Shown here piece after piece: positions 8,863 to 17,864 of a stretch of DNA of 62,965 nt. The notes under the pieces were generated by a model that searched no databases, was not told the origin of the DNA, and was given only the letters and a program-made list of their open reading frames with translations. Made by a program: the position numbers and the translations under genes. The DNA is from Clostridiales bacterium (lineage in GTDB: Bacteria > Bacillota > Clostridia > Christensenellales > Aristaeellaceae). The DNA is taken from assembly GCA_015056055.1 (NCBI GenBank), contig SVHC01000016.1, forward strand, positions 1 through 62,965, given 5' to 3'. The number at the start of each line of letters is the position of its first letter. The stretch's first letter is position 1.

Positions 8863-9213
8863 TTGGTCATGGAAAACGAACTGGATCTCGTCACTTTTAC
8901 CGACGAGGAAGGCAACGAAATCACCATGGAGGTGCTCGATTATTTCTTCTATGAGGGTCAGGAATATGCCCTGCTCGCAGAAGCGGAGGAATGCGACTGC
9001 GAAGAGCATGACTGCCATGACGACGAGTGCGGTTGCGGCTGTGGCTGCGAAGAGCGCGAGGCGTTCATCATGAAGGTCGTTCCCGTTGGCGATGATGAGG
9101 AAGAATTCGTCCCCGTTGACGAAGAACTCGCCGCCAAGCTGATCGAAATCGTCGAAACTCAGATGTACGGCGATGAAGACTTCGAGGACGAAGAGGAAGA
9201 AGACGAAGAATAA
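8863..9213 (+). CDS. DUF1292 family acidic protein
   Basis: About 116 aa. The N-terminal part (LDLVTFTDEEGNEITMEVLDYFFYEG) matches the DUF1292 pattern of small Firmicutes proteins of unknown function. An unusual Cys/His/Asp-rich insert (CDCEEHDCHDDECGCGCGC, about residues 45-65) could bind metal, and the tail is almost wholly Asp/Glu. Start choice: AAGGAG at 8850-8855 is best spaced for a TTG at 8863; an ATG at 8869 and a GTG at 8857 are in the same frame. It stands alone between a good promoter and a terminator. The cysteine cluster is the odd feature; metal binding is inference. Confidence 0.8.
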   Translation: MVMENELDLVTFTDEEGNEITMEVLDYFFYEGQEYALLAEAEECDCEEHDCHDDECGCGCGCEEREAFIMKVVPVGDDEEEFVPVDEELAAKLIEIVETQMYGDEDFEDEEEEDEE

Positions 9214-9243
9214 TCACTCGCGCCGGAAGGTGGCGGGATTCAA

Positions 9244-9273
9244 AAAGGAGCTGCAAAAGCAGTTCCTTTTTTT
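9244..9273 (+). terminator. Rho-independent terminator
   Basis: Stem AAAGGAGCTGC/GCAGTTCCTTT with an AAAA loop, followed by a T run, just after the DUF1292 gene. Confidence 0.85.
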
Positions 9274-9284
9274 ATTGAAATGAC

Positions 9285-9665
9285 AAGAATAGCGGACGGG
9301 CGAGGTGAATCCCCTCCGTCATCATCGCACTGTTCTGCGCTGCGCTTGAACAGTGTTCCGCCGCTTCGCATTGCCTTACACTTCGTGAGGCAATGTTCCA
9401 CTCCTGCGGAGCCCTTTGGGCTGTCCTCGGAGTTCCAGCTTCGCTTCGCTCAGCCTCCGGTGCGGAGGACTGCGTCCTGTCCTCAGGGCTTCAGCCTACA
9501 GCCTCGATGCCACCTCCCCTTGATTCAAGGGGAGCTTGACGTCGCGCGGACCGACGGATTCCGGAGGCCGAAGGCTGAAGTGGCGGCAACCTTCGAGCGC
9601 CGCCACGGAACACCGGGCAAACGCAGTGCAGGCCAGTGCGGAGAAAGGAATTCGTCGGTATTCTT
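9285..9665. repeat. 381-bp non-coding repeat with AAGAATA inverted ends
   Basis: Starts AAGAATAGCGGACGGG and ends CGTCGGTATTCTT, the same ends as the short units at 3306-3496. The inside is GC-rich, with several short palindromes (for example CTCCCCTTGATTCAAGGGGAG near 9513) and no credible gene. Its size and inverted ends suggest a non-autonomous mobile or amplified intergenic element. No transposase is present here. Confidence 0.65.
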
Positions 9666-9756
9666 GCCCAATAACGCTGCTTATGGACAAATGTCCCCTG
9701 CGCATATTATAATATCCATACCGATGTTTCTATCACCAACGAAAGGAATGCGCGCC

Positions 9757-12408
9757 ATGAAAAGCACAGAAAATAAAAACTGGTTTCAAAGTCCCGATAT
9801 CACGCTTCCGGAAGCCGAAAACAATTTTCATTCTCCTTCGAAGGAATTTGCACCGCAGGCATTCTGGTTTTGGGATACCACTCTTGACAGGGATCACATC
9901 GTTCGTCAGGTAAACGCGATGAGCGCACAGGGTATGAGCCCCGGTTATCTGCAGGACCGCGGCACAAAGCGCTATCTTTCGGACGAATGGTTTTCCACCG
10001 TGCGCAGCGCCGTGGATGCCGCCAAAGAAAACGATATGCCCATTGGCTTTTGCGACGAAGTCGGCGCGCCCTGCGGAGTAGTTGACTACCGCCTGCCCGG
10101 CGAACGTCCTTATCTCACCGCCAAATCCCTCAAATGGGATAAAATTGACGTTCCGGCAAACTCCATCGTTTCCGTGCCGGAATGTTTCTTCTGCGTTGCA
10201 GCAAGGCGCGATGCACAAAGCGGCCTTCTTTCCTCAGATGATCTTTCCCTTGCATCCGGCACAGAATTTACCGCCACAGGGTCGGATTTCACCCTGTACT
10301 GCTTCTCCTTCTATACCGATCATACCCACGGCGGCAGCACGGTAAACTATCTGGATCACCGCCTCGGCGACGCACTGGAAGAGATGGTGTACGAACCCTA
10401 TCAGAAGGTACTCGGCGATGATCTGGGTGAAGCCGTCCACTGCGTGTTCCTTGATATGGAAGGCGATTACGGCTATAAGCTGGCATGGTCTGACGACCTT
10501 GCCGCCGAATACGAAAAGCAGACCGGGCGCGACATCCGCCTGTGGATGCCGCTGCTTATCGAAGAAGATGTTCAGGGACTTTGGGGTAAAGCGCGCTGGG
10601 ACTGGTACCATGCGGTTTCCGAGGTTTACTGCAACGGCTTCATTCGCCGCACCACCGACTGGTTCGAAAAACGCGGAGCCCTAACCACCTGCCACACCTG
10701 GGAGGACAATCTCTATGCACAGGCGCTGCTCGTAAGCGACTTTTTTAAATCCAGCCGTGCCGTATCCATTCCGGGCATTGACAGTCTGGTTCTTTCCACG
10801 CTGAATTGCCGCATTTTCCGCGAAACGCAATCCGTCGCCGAAATGGAAGGCCGCCGTTTCATGTGCGAAATGCTGGCCGCCGTCGGCTGGAGCATCACGC
10901 CCGCCATATTCAAGCAAACCGCCAACGCCGCCATCACATGGGGCGTAAACCACTTTGTACTGCACGGCGTATCCACGCAAACCGCGTTTGAACGCATCTC
11001 CTTCCCGCCGGATTTCTATGAATGGAATCCCTATTGGCCGCATTTCCACCGCTACACGGAATTTGTAAAGCGCGCAAGCTATATCAGTTCCCTCGGCAAG
11101 CTTGTACCTTCCGCCGTGATCGTAAATCCGATGGACAGCGCATGGGCGCTGCTTGGCGATACCGCATTCGACGAAAAGGAACCCTTCCATTTTTATGTGA
11201 TCGAACAGCACAAGCGCGAACTGGTGAAATACGGCGAAAAGGTCGCTGCGATCGATGCAGCCTATACCGCCGCCATGCAAACCCTGACCCGCGCACGCAT
11301 TGAATACATGATCGCCGACGGCTGCTATATGCAGGCCATGCAGCAGGACGAAAACGGCCGCTTTACGCTGAACGGCAGCGTGATTGAAACGCTGATTCTG
11401 CCGCCGATGGTTCTTTTGCCCACGCAGACCATGCAGGCAATCCTTTCTTTCGCCCACGCAGGCGGCAGAGTGTACTGTCTGGGCGAGCTGCCCTCAGGCT
11501 CCAGCGAAAAGGGCATGAACGATCCCGCCATGCAGGAAATGGCACGCGAGCTTGGCTCCCTGCCGAATGTCATTTTGGCCGAAAACGGTCTGGATCCCTT
11601 TATTGCCGCAGGCGAAATCACTTCCACCGCTAAATTTGAGAACGGTGCATTCGAAATGCTTCAGCAGCATCGCAAAATCGATGGGCAGGATGTTTACTGG
11701 CTCGCCAACAATACAGGAGAAATCCATGAATGTACCCTCCTGTTCAAGGGCGCAAAGGGCAGCGCGGAAATCTGGGACTGCGAAACCGGCAAAATCCGTC
11801 CCGTTTATTCGGATGAGACCGATGACGGCTTGCTTGTTTCTCTTACCTTCAATCAGTACGAGGGATTCTGGCTTGCACTTCGAAAAGAGCGCATCGAAGT
11901 CTCCAAACCCGCTTCCCGCCGTGTGCTTTCCACGCTGGACGGAATCTGGCGCATGTCTGTTCCCATGGACGCACAGCTCACCTTTGATCCCGCGCGCACA
12001 CTTATCCTCCCGCAGGAAGTTCTTGATAACGGCATCACCGATACCCTCAAGCCCTGGAGCAAATGGAACATCACCAATTTCAGCGGAGCCATGGACTATG
12101 AGGCCGATTTCACCCTGGATACAGTTGATCCCGGCCTTGAGATTGATCTTGGTCAGGTCAACTTTACTGCCGGCGTATGGATAAACGGCGTGCATGCCGG
12201 TGATTGCTTCTGGGCACCGCATCGCCTGTCCATTGCTGAGTTCTGCCATCCCGGAGTCAACCATATCCGGATTCGCGTGTGCAATCTGATCGTGAATGCA
12301 ACCAAGCAGTATTCTGAATATGAGCATGTATGGATCTTTGGAAAAATGACGGATGAAGTTCTTACCTCCGGCCTGATAGGACCGGTACAGCTTCTTTCAA
12401 AAGTATAG
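9757..12408 (+). CDS. GH106-like alpha-L-rhamnosidase family protein
   Basis: An 883-aa protein with no signal peptide. The opening (PQAFWFWDTTLDRDHIVRQ, then GMSPGYLQDRG) and the later FLDMEGDYGYKLAW and TDWFEKRGALTTCHTWEDN segments resemble the TIM-barrel region of GH106 alpha-L-rhamnosidases. A C-terminal galactose-binding-like sandwich (about residues 740-870, with VWINGVHAGDCFWAPHRLSI) is typical of these large enzymes. The start at 9757 follows GAAAGGA; an in-frame ATG at 9748 touches that site, and the open frame runs further upstream only through the repeat. It probably removes rhamnose from pectic or flavonoid glycosides inside the cell. The family call is by motif resemblance only. 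Confidence 0.68.
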   Translation: MKSTENKNWFQSPDITLPEAENNFHSPSKEFAPQAFWFWDTTLDRDHIVRQVNAMSAQGMSPGYLQDRGTKRYLSDEWFSTVRSAVDAAKENDMPIGFCDEVGAPCGVVDYRLPGERPYLTAKSLKWDKIDVPANSIVSVPECFFCVAARRDAQSGLLSSDDLSLASGTEFTATGSDFTLYCFSFYTDHTHGGSTVNYLDHRLGDALEEMVYEPYQKVLGDDLGEAVHCVFLDMEGDYGYKLAWSDDLAAEYEKQTGRDIRLWMPLLIEEDVQGLWGKARWDWYHAVSEVYCNGFIRRTTDWFEKRGALTTCHTWEDNLYAQALLVSDFFKSSRAVSIPGIDSLVLSTLNCRIFRETQSVAEMEGRRFMCEMLAAVGWSITPAIFKQTANAAITWGVNHFVLHGVSTQTAFERISFPPDFYEWNPYWPHFHRYTEFVKRASYISSLGKLVPSAVIVNPMDSAWALLGDTAFDEKEPFHFYVIEQHKRELVKYGEKVAAIDAAYTAAMQTLTRARIEYMIADGCYMQAMQQDENGRFTLNGSVIETLILPPMVLLPTQTMQAILSFAHAGGRVYCLGELPSGSSEKGMNDPAMQEMARELGSLPNVILAENGLDPFIAAGEITSTAKFENGAFEMLQQHRKIDGQDVYWLANNTGEIHECTLLFKGAKGSAEIWDCETGKIRPVYSDETDDGLLVSLTFNQYEGFWLALRKERIEVSKPASRRVLSTLDGIWRMSVPMDAQLTFDPARTLILPQEVLDNGITDTLKPWSKWNITNFSGAMDYEADFTLDTVDPGLEIDLGQVNFTAGVWINGVHAGDCFWAPHRLSIAEFCHPGVNHIRIRVCNLIVNATKQYSEYEHVWIFGKMTDEVLTSGLIGPVQLLSKV

Positions 12409-12421
12409 TTCTGCAAAACCA

Positions 12422-12449
12422 TTGCTTTTTTACAATGCTGTGCTATAAT
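12422..12449 (+). promoter_or_regulatory. Promoter of the CLC antiporter gene
   Basis: TTGCTT (12422-12427), 16-bp spacer, TATAAT (12444-12449). No fluoride riboswitch-like sequence lies between it and the gene. Confidence 0.65.
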
Positions 12450-12496
12450 TTAGTCCGCTTTACGGCTCACAATATGCAGAAATACAGGTGAACGGA

Positions 12497-13747
12497 ATGA
12501 ATTTCTTCAAATCCCACAAAGACAAGATCCTTGCGCAGACAAAGCACATCGAGCACATTATTGCAGTATTCCTGTCTGCAGCCGCAATCGGCATTGTCGG
12601 CGGCCTTATCGGCGCGGCCTTTGCCCAAAGCATCAGCTATGTAACCGGATTGCGCAGTGCGAATCCGTGGCTCATTTATCTTCTGCCGCTTGGCGGTCTT
12701 CTGTCGGTTGCTATTTATAAGGTAACTCACGAAGAAGGCATCGGCACGGACAGAGCGCTTGAAAGTGCGCGCGGCGAAAACCGCACGCCCAAGATGCTTG
12801 TACCCGTCATTTTCGTTGCTTCCATAATCACGCATCTTTTCGGCGGTTCCGCCGGCAAAGAAGGCGCAGCCCTGCAGCTGGGCAGCGGCATCGCCGAAAC
12901 GGTTGCCAAAGTGACCAAGCCCAATGAAAAGCTCCGCCCGGTTCTTACCATTTCCGGCATGGCTGCGCTGTTTTCCGCGGTTTTTGGAACTCCTGTGGGT
13001 GCATGCATTTTCGCAGCGGAAGTTGCCGTAACCGGCTTTGTCAATGCATTTGCACTAGTGCCGGCATTCGTTTCCAGCATCGTGGCATTCTTTGTCTCCA
13101 CAGGTCTGGGAACCCATGCTGAACGATTCCATCTGCACAATGTCCCCGAAGTCGGCGTGCCCGTTCTTCTCCTGACGGTTCTGATTGCGGCAATCGTTGC
13201 TCTGGCCAGCTCCATTTTCTGCCACCTTTTGCACAGCGGCGAAAAATTCAGCGCAAAGCTCTTCAAAAACCCTTTCATCCGCATCTTTGTGGGCGGCGGC
13301 GTTATTATCCTTCTCACGCTCGTTTTCGGAACGGATTACAACGGCGGCGGCATGTTCGTAGTGGAGCGCATTTTTGAGGAAGGCATGGTTCATCCCGAAG
13401 CATTCCTTCTGAAAATCCTTTTCACCGTCGTGACCGTATCTGTCGGCTTCAAGGGCGGCGAAATCGTTCCTTCCTTCTTTATCGGTGCAACGCTGGGCGC
13501 AGTCATCTCCCCGCTTCTGGGATTGCCCGTTGAATTCGGCGCAGCCATCGGCATGACGGCATTCTTCAGCGGCGTTACCAACTGCCCGCTCGCGGCAGCC
13601 GTGCTGAGCGTGGAACTTTTCGGCGTGGAAGGTTTCGCTCTGTTTGCCGCCTCGGCAATCATCGCACGAATCTTCTCCGGCAATGTCAGCCTGTATCACC
13701 ATCAGAAAGCCCTTCTGAGCATCGTTTCGGAAGATGCAGCCCATTGA
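12497..13747 (+). CDS. CLC-family antiporter, CLC-F (fluoride) type
   Basis: A 416-aa multi-pass membrane protein of the CLC family. The gating-glutamate loop reads GGSAGKEGAALQ rather than GKEGP. The later motif is GFKGGEIVPSFFIGATLG, the variant typical of CLC-F F-/H+ antiporters, where chloride CLCs have a GxFxP-type motif. This makes fluoride export likelier than chloride transport. The start is the ATG at 12497, five bases after AGGTGA; a GTG at 12488 overlaps that site. It is monocistronic between its own promoter and a strong hairpin. Fluoride specificity is inferred from motifs only. Confidence 0.85.
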   Translation: MNFFKSHKDKILAQTKHIEHIIAVFLSAAAIGIVGGLIGAAFAQSISYVTGLRSANPWLIYLLPLGGLLSVAIYKVTHEEGIGTDRALESARGENRTPKMLVPVIFVASIITHLFGGSAGKEGAALQLGSGIAETVAKVTKPNEKLRPVLTISGMAALFSAVFGTPVGACIFAAEVAVTGFVNAFALVPAFVSSIVAFFVSTGLGTHAERFHLHNVPEVGVPVLLLTVLIAAIVALASSIFCHLLHSGEKFSAKLFKNPFIRIFVGGGVIILLTLVFGTDYNGGGMFVVERIFEEGMVHPEAFLLKILFTVVTVSVGFKGGEIVPSFFIGATLGAVISPLLGLPVEFGAAIGMTAFFSGVTNCPLAAAVLSVELFGVEGFALFAASAIIARIFSGNVSLYHHQKALLSIVSEDAAH

Positions 13748-13759
13748 TCTCACTGTATA

Positions 13760-13803
13760 AAGCGCGGCCCCGTTCGGAACCAAATCCGAACGGGGCCGCG
13801 CTT
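13760..13803. terminator. Bidirectional terminator
   Basis: Very long GC-rich stem (AAGCGCGGCCCCGTTCGGA and its complement) between the convergent CLC and lipoprotein genes. Confidence 0.85.
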
Positions 13804-13820
13804 CATTATGCTCTTTTCAC

Positions 13821-15713
13821 TTATTCACCGATCATCAGATCCGCAGTTTCCTGCATTTCTGCCACAAATTCATCCACGGTGATTTTGTCATTAAGCAGGT
13901 CTGTGACGAGCTCCTTGATTCGCTGATCCTGATCGAAGCTTCTTTCAAGCATTGTTCCGTTGGAAAGAATCGACTTCCAGTTTTCGAAATCTTCCTCCGG
14001 GTAGAATCCAAGCTGTTTCCACACCGGATACTCGTCGTACATCGCAAGATCCGAAAGGAAAATTGCCTGTCCCCCTTCGCTGTATACGCGCTGAACCTCT
14101 ACGGACGAATAGATTTCCAGGAATCGAATCGCAGCGTCCGCATTTTCGCTGTAAGCATTGGCATAAAGCGCGTACATATATACCGGCATTGCATTTTTGC
14201 CATTCAACTCCGGCATTTTGAGCAGTGTAACCGGCCTTTCTCGCGGATCAAGCTCAACAGGCGCTATGCTATATTCCAGGAGCGCACGTCTTGATCCATC
14301 ATAGCAAATGGAGCCGTTATCCGAAAGTTCCTTCCACATAGCAACAAGCTGACGGAAGGTATCGTTCGAATAATCCGCTTCGCCGGTGACAAAATCGCAG
14401 TACACGCTGGTATATTGCTGCAAAAGAATCTTCCAGAACATATTCTCCTGCACAAGGCACAATCCCATTTCTTCCGCATCATCCGCAAGGGCAGCAAAAT
14501 CTTCCCATGTCCAGTCCGGCGCAATGCCGCCTTCAATCTGCTCCAGCTGCGACTTACGGATTTCCAGACCATACGGCGCTATAAATACCGGCACGCCGAA
14601 CAGTCGACCATCCTCTTCCCACAGGAAAGGCATATCAATGTAGCTTTCCAGGTTTTGTAGGATCACTTCATTTTCCGAAAGGTCGGCAAGGAATCCGGAA
14701 TTTTTGATAGCGGCGCTGCAATTGGAGTCAATCAGCAGTATATCGTATCCGGGTTCATTTGCCATCAGCGCGGTTTTCACGGATTCGTTTACAAACTGCG
14801 ACCGGATCTCTACAGCATATTCCGGATATTCCTCTTCAAACAATTCCTTGGCGCGCTGAAGACAGCTATCCTTAAAATTGATTTGCCCCATGATATAGAG
14901 CGTTTTTTCCGGATTTCGTTCCCCTTTCGCTTCCAGATCGCTGCGCAAGCGATTTTTCAGCATGAAACTCTCTACATACCAGATGGTTTTATCCGTCATA
15001 TAGATATCGTTTATGCTGTTATTGGTAGAAAGCGTGAGATAATCTTCCAGTTCGCTTTCAAAGTCCTGTAGCCTGTCAATGTAATTTTCCACGTACAGAT
15101 ATTGCGGCCCGCCTTCTTCGCTGAGTGCAATGCCGTCGTACCTGCCCGGGGAGCACTGCTCAAGTTCCTCCAGAGTGCTGCACTTCTGCCTGAAAAGGCG
15201 TCCGGGGCCTGCCTGCAACAGTAGGAACGATTCCTCATCACAAAACGCGATATCCATTAGTCTTCCGTTTGCAACGCCGCCCTTCACTTCGCGCGTCTGC
15301 TTGTCAATAACGCCATATTCCTTAACGGCGTACATTGAATTGGAGCCGGTAAAAAGGATGTACTTTTCATTTACACAAATCTTCGCCAGGGAACCAATCC
15401 CCGTTTCCCAGCGGTCAACTTCCGCGCCGGTTTCATTCGCTTCGATGATATCGCCGTCAATCGTGTAGTAAATGTGCCCGTCCGGATCCAGAGCATAGTG
15501 CGCTGCATCCGGGTACAGAGGCCCGGCAATCAACTCTCCATCGGAGGAAAAGCGCATCAGGCCTTTATCGGTGCGCACCCATGCTGCATCGTCATCTGCA
15601 GCGACGACATAGAAAATGAGGACTCCCTCGCCTTCCGCACCCGCCGGGAATGCCATACATCCCGCAAGCATAACAACCAAAAGCATCCATGCAAGCATCT
15701 TTGACCGTTTCAT
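13821..15713 (-). CDS. Propeller-like/solute-binding fusion lipoprotein (copy 1)
   Basis: A 630-aa exported lipoprotein. MKRSKMLAW starts a signal peptide and LAGC is the lipobox, so the mature Cys is near residue 19. Residues about 25-260 look like a repeated beta-strand, propeller-type region (for example HIYYTIDGDIIEAN and EKYILFTGSNSMY). From about residue 290 the protein resembles family-1 extracellular solute-binding proteins: AKELFEEEYPEYAVEI, GYDILLIDS and APDWTWEDFAALADDAEEMG. No ABC permease or ATPase is nearby, so it may sense or store rather than import. Start from GGAGGAAGACAGT-ATG. It is a close paralogue of 15914-17800 and has its own copy of the phased-repeat promoter. Confidence 0.8.
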   Translation of the reverse strand: MKRSKMLAWMLLVVMLAGCMAFPAGAEGEGVLIFYVVAADDDAAWVRTDKGLMRFSSDGELIAGPLYPDAAHYALDPDGHIYYTIDGDIIEANETGAEVDRWETGIGSLAKICVNEKYILFTGSNSMYAVKEYGVIDKQTREVKGGVANGRLMDIAFCDEESFLLLQAGPGRLFRQKCSTLEELEQCSPGRYDGIALSEEGGPQYLYVENYIDRLQDFESELEDYLTLSTNNSINDIYMTDKTIWYVESFMLKNRLRSDLEAKGERNPEKTLYIMGQINFKDSCLQRAKELFEEEYPEYAVEIRSQFVNESVKTALMANEPGYDILLIDSNCSAAIKNSGFLADLSENEVILQNLESYIDMPFLWEEDGRLFGVPVFIAPYGLEIRKSQLEQIEGGIAPDWTWEDFAALADDAEEMGLCLVQENMFWKILLQQYTSVYCDFVTGEADYSNDTFRQLVAMWKELSDNGSICYDGSRRALLEYSIAPVELDPRERPVTLLKMPELNGKNAMPVYMYALYANAYSENADAAIRFLEIYSSVEVQRVYSEGGQAIFLSDLAMYDEYPVWKQLGFYPEEDFENWKSILSNGTMLERSFDQDQRIKELVTDLLNDKITVDEFVAEMQETADLMIGE

Positions 15714-15767
15714 ACTGTCTTCCTCCTTCTTATCATAATTCGCAAAAGTGTTATCTTTTACAATTTC

Positions 15768-15858
15768 ATTGTAGCAGTTTTTTTTTTGCGCAGTCAATGC
15801 TTCTTGTCTGAAAAGTACATTTTCGCGTCTGAATTATACATTTTGGCGTCTGAAATGA
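15768..15858 (-). promoter_or_regulatory. Promoter with three 21-bp-phased repeats (copy A)
   Basis: Read on the minus strand: three TTCAG-centred half-sites (plus-strand CTGAA at 15808, 15829 and 15850) at exactly 21-bp intervals, then TTGACT (15792-15797), an 18-bp spacer and TACAAT (15768-15773). The direct-repeat geometry resembles LytTR-type (ComE/AgrA) binding boxes. The segment is nearly identical to 18990-19078. Confidence 0.75.
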
Positions 15859-15861
15859 CAA

Positions 15862-15895
15862 AGCAGCTCCCGTTCATGCCAGAACGGAAGCTGCT
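15862..15895 (-). terminator. Terminator-like hairpin after copy 2 lipoprotein
   Basis: Stem AGCAGCTTCCGTTC/GAACGGGAGCTGCT just after the 15914 stop on the minus strand, followed by TTTGTC. It separates the upstream operon from the next promoter. Confidence 0.65.
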
Positions 15896-15913
15896 GCACT
15901 ATACCTTTTTCCC

Positions 15914-17800
15914 TTATTCGCCAATCATCAAATCGGCGTTTTCCTGCATTTCTGCCACAAATTCATCCACGGTCAGCTTATCATTCAGCAGATCTATAAC
16001 GAGCTCCTCCGTTCGCCGATCATAATTAAAATCCCTTTCAACCAGCTTTCCCTGCGAAAGCAGCCATCTTGTGATTTGCATCTCTTCCTCCGTCGGATAG
16101 AGTTCCGGGAACTTGGAATACCCGCTGTACATCTTCGAATCCTGCAGTAAAAGACCAAACGACGCCATGTGGGATTCGCTTTGCACTTCCACGGAAGAAT
16201 AGATTTCCAGGAAGCGAATCGCTGCTTCCGCGTTTTCGCTGTACCGATTGACATACAACGCTGTCATATGTACCGGTATTGCGCTTTCCCCATCCAGCAT
16301 CGGCATGCCCAGAAACACGTATTGCGCCGCGTTAAACCTTTGCATACCGGCGGCCATATTATAGCGCAGAAGCGCCTGCTGTTTCCTGTCATAGCAAATG
16401 GAGCCATTATCCGACAGCTCTTTCCATATGGTAACAAGTCTGCGGAAAGTGTCGTTTGAGTAGTCCGCCTCGCCGGTGATAAAGTCGCAGTATACGCAGG
16501 TGTACTGTTCCAGAAGAACTTTCCAGAACTTACTGTCCTGCACAAGGCACAATCCCATCTCTTCCGCGTCATCCGCAAGGGCAGCAAAATCCTCCCATGT
16601 CCAATCCTGCGCAATTCCGCCTTCGATCTGATCCAGCTGCGCCTGTTTCAGCATCAGGCAATACGGGTATACCTCAGTCGGCATACCAAGCAGCCTGCCG
16701 TCCTCCTCCCACAGGAAAGGCATATCAATATAGCTTTCCAGATTTTGGAGGATCACTTCATTTTCCGAAAGATCGGCAAGGAATCCCGAATTTTTGAGAG
16801 AAGCGCTAGACAACGAGTCAGTAATAATCACATCATATCCCGGGGAATTGGCCATCATCGCCGTTTTTGCGCCTTCATCAACGCCCTGCGTTTTGAATTC
16901 CACGGCATATTCCGGATGTTCTTCTTCAAACAGTTCTATCGCCCGTGCCATACGGTCATCATCCCTATTGCCACCAACGATATACAGCGTTTTTTCCGGT
17001 TTCCTTGCTGCCTTTGCTTCAAGGTCGCTGCGCACGTAATGCTTCAATTCCCAACTGTCCACACACCAGATGGTGTTATCCGTCATATAGATATCGCTTA
17101 TACTCTTGCTTGCAGAAAGGGTAAGATATTCTTCCGGTTCGCTTTCAAAATCCTGCAGCCTGTCAATATAATTATCCACGTACAGATATTGCGGCTCACC
17201 TTCTCCGCAAAGAGCAATGCCGTCGTACCTGCCCGGGGAGCACTGTTCAATTTCCTCCAGAGTGCTGCATTTCTGCCGGAAAAGACGTCCGGGTCCCGCC
17301 TGCAACAAAAGGAACGATTCATCATCATAAAAATCGATATCCACCAGTTTTCCGTCTGCAATGCCACCCTTTATTTCGCGCGTATCCTTGTTAATGACTC
17401 CATATTCCCTGACAGCGCCGATTGAATTTGCACCCGTAAAAAGGATGTACTTTTCACTTACACGAATCTGCGCCAGACCTTCAACCCCCGTTTCCCAGCG
17501 TTCAATTTCCGCGCCGTTTTCATCCGCTTCAATGATATCGCCGTCAACACCGTAATAGATATGCCCTTCCGGGCCAACTGCAAAATTATACGCATCGGTG
17601 TAACGCACTTCCGTCAGTACAGTACCATCGGAGGAAAAGCACCTCGGTCCTTTATTCGTTCGCACCCACGCCGAATCATCATCCGCGGAAATAATAAAGA
17701 AAATGTGCAGCCCCTCCTCTTCCGCACCTGCCGGGAATACCATGCATCCCGCAAGCAGAACAACCAAAAGCATCCACGCAAGCATTTTTGACCGTTTCAT
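15914..17800 (-). CDS. Propeller-like/solute-binding fusion lipoprotein (copy 2)
   Basis: A 628-aa paralogue of 13821-15713 along its whole length. It has the same MKRSKMLAW signal peptide with lipobox LAGC, the same propeller-like first half (GHIYYGVDGDIIEADE, EKYILFTGANS) and the same solute-binding second half (AIELFEEEHPEYAVEF, GYDVIITDS, QDWTWEDFAALADDAEEMG). The copies differ most at the ligand-binding stretches after the WEEDGRL block, which suggests different ligands. Start from GGAGGAAGACAGT-ATG. It follows the 17865-18944 gene by about 64 bases and probably shares its promoter. Confidence 0.8.
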   Translation of the reverse strand: MKRSKMLAWMLLVVLLAGCMVFPAGAEEEGLHIFFIISADDDSAWVRTNKGPRCFSSDGTVLTEVRYTDAYNFAVGPEGHIYYGVDGDIIEADENGAEIERWETGVEGLAQIRVSEKYILFTGANSIGAVREYGVINKDTREIKGGIADGKLVDIDFYDDESFLLLQAGPGRLFRQKCSTLEEIEQCSPGRYDGIALCGEGEPQYLYVDNYIDRLQDFESEPEEYLTLSASKSISDIYMTDNTIWCVDSWELKHYVRSDLEAKAARKPEKTLYIVGGNRDDDRMARAIELFEEEHPEYAVEFKTQGVDEGAKTAMMANSPGYDVIITDSLSSASLKNSGFLADLSENEVILQNLESYIDMPFLWEEDGRLLGMPTEVYPYCLMLKQAQLDQIEGGIAQDWTWEDFAALADDAEEMGLCLVQDSKFWKVLLEQYTCVYCDFITGEADYSNDTFRRLVTIWKELSDNGSICYDRKQQALLRYNMAAGMQRFNAAQYVFLGMPMLDGESAIPVHMTALYVNRYSENAEAAIRFLEIYSSVEVQSESHMASFGLLLQDSKMYSGYSKFPELYPTEEEMQITRWLLSQGKLVERDFNYDRRTEELVIDLLNDKLTVDEFVAEMQENADLMIGE

Positions 17801-17864
17801 ACTGTCTTCCTCCTTCTTATTATAATCCATATTTTGTAGCTACCTTATACATTCTATGATTCGT

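Noticed and set aside
9285-9665. Coding extension of the GH106-like gene through the upstream repeat
   Set aside because: The frame is open by chance through a non-coding repeat. The ribosome site and homology begin at 9757.
12409-12496. Fluoride riboswitch before the CLC-F gene
   Set aside because: No matching conserved core was found and the region is too short after the promoter.
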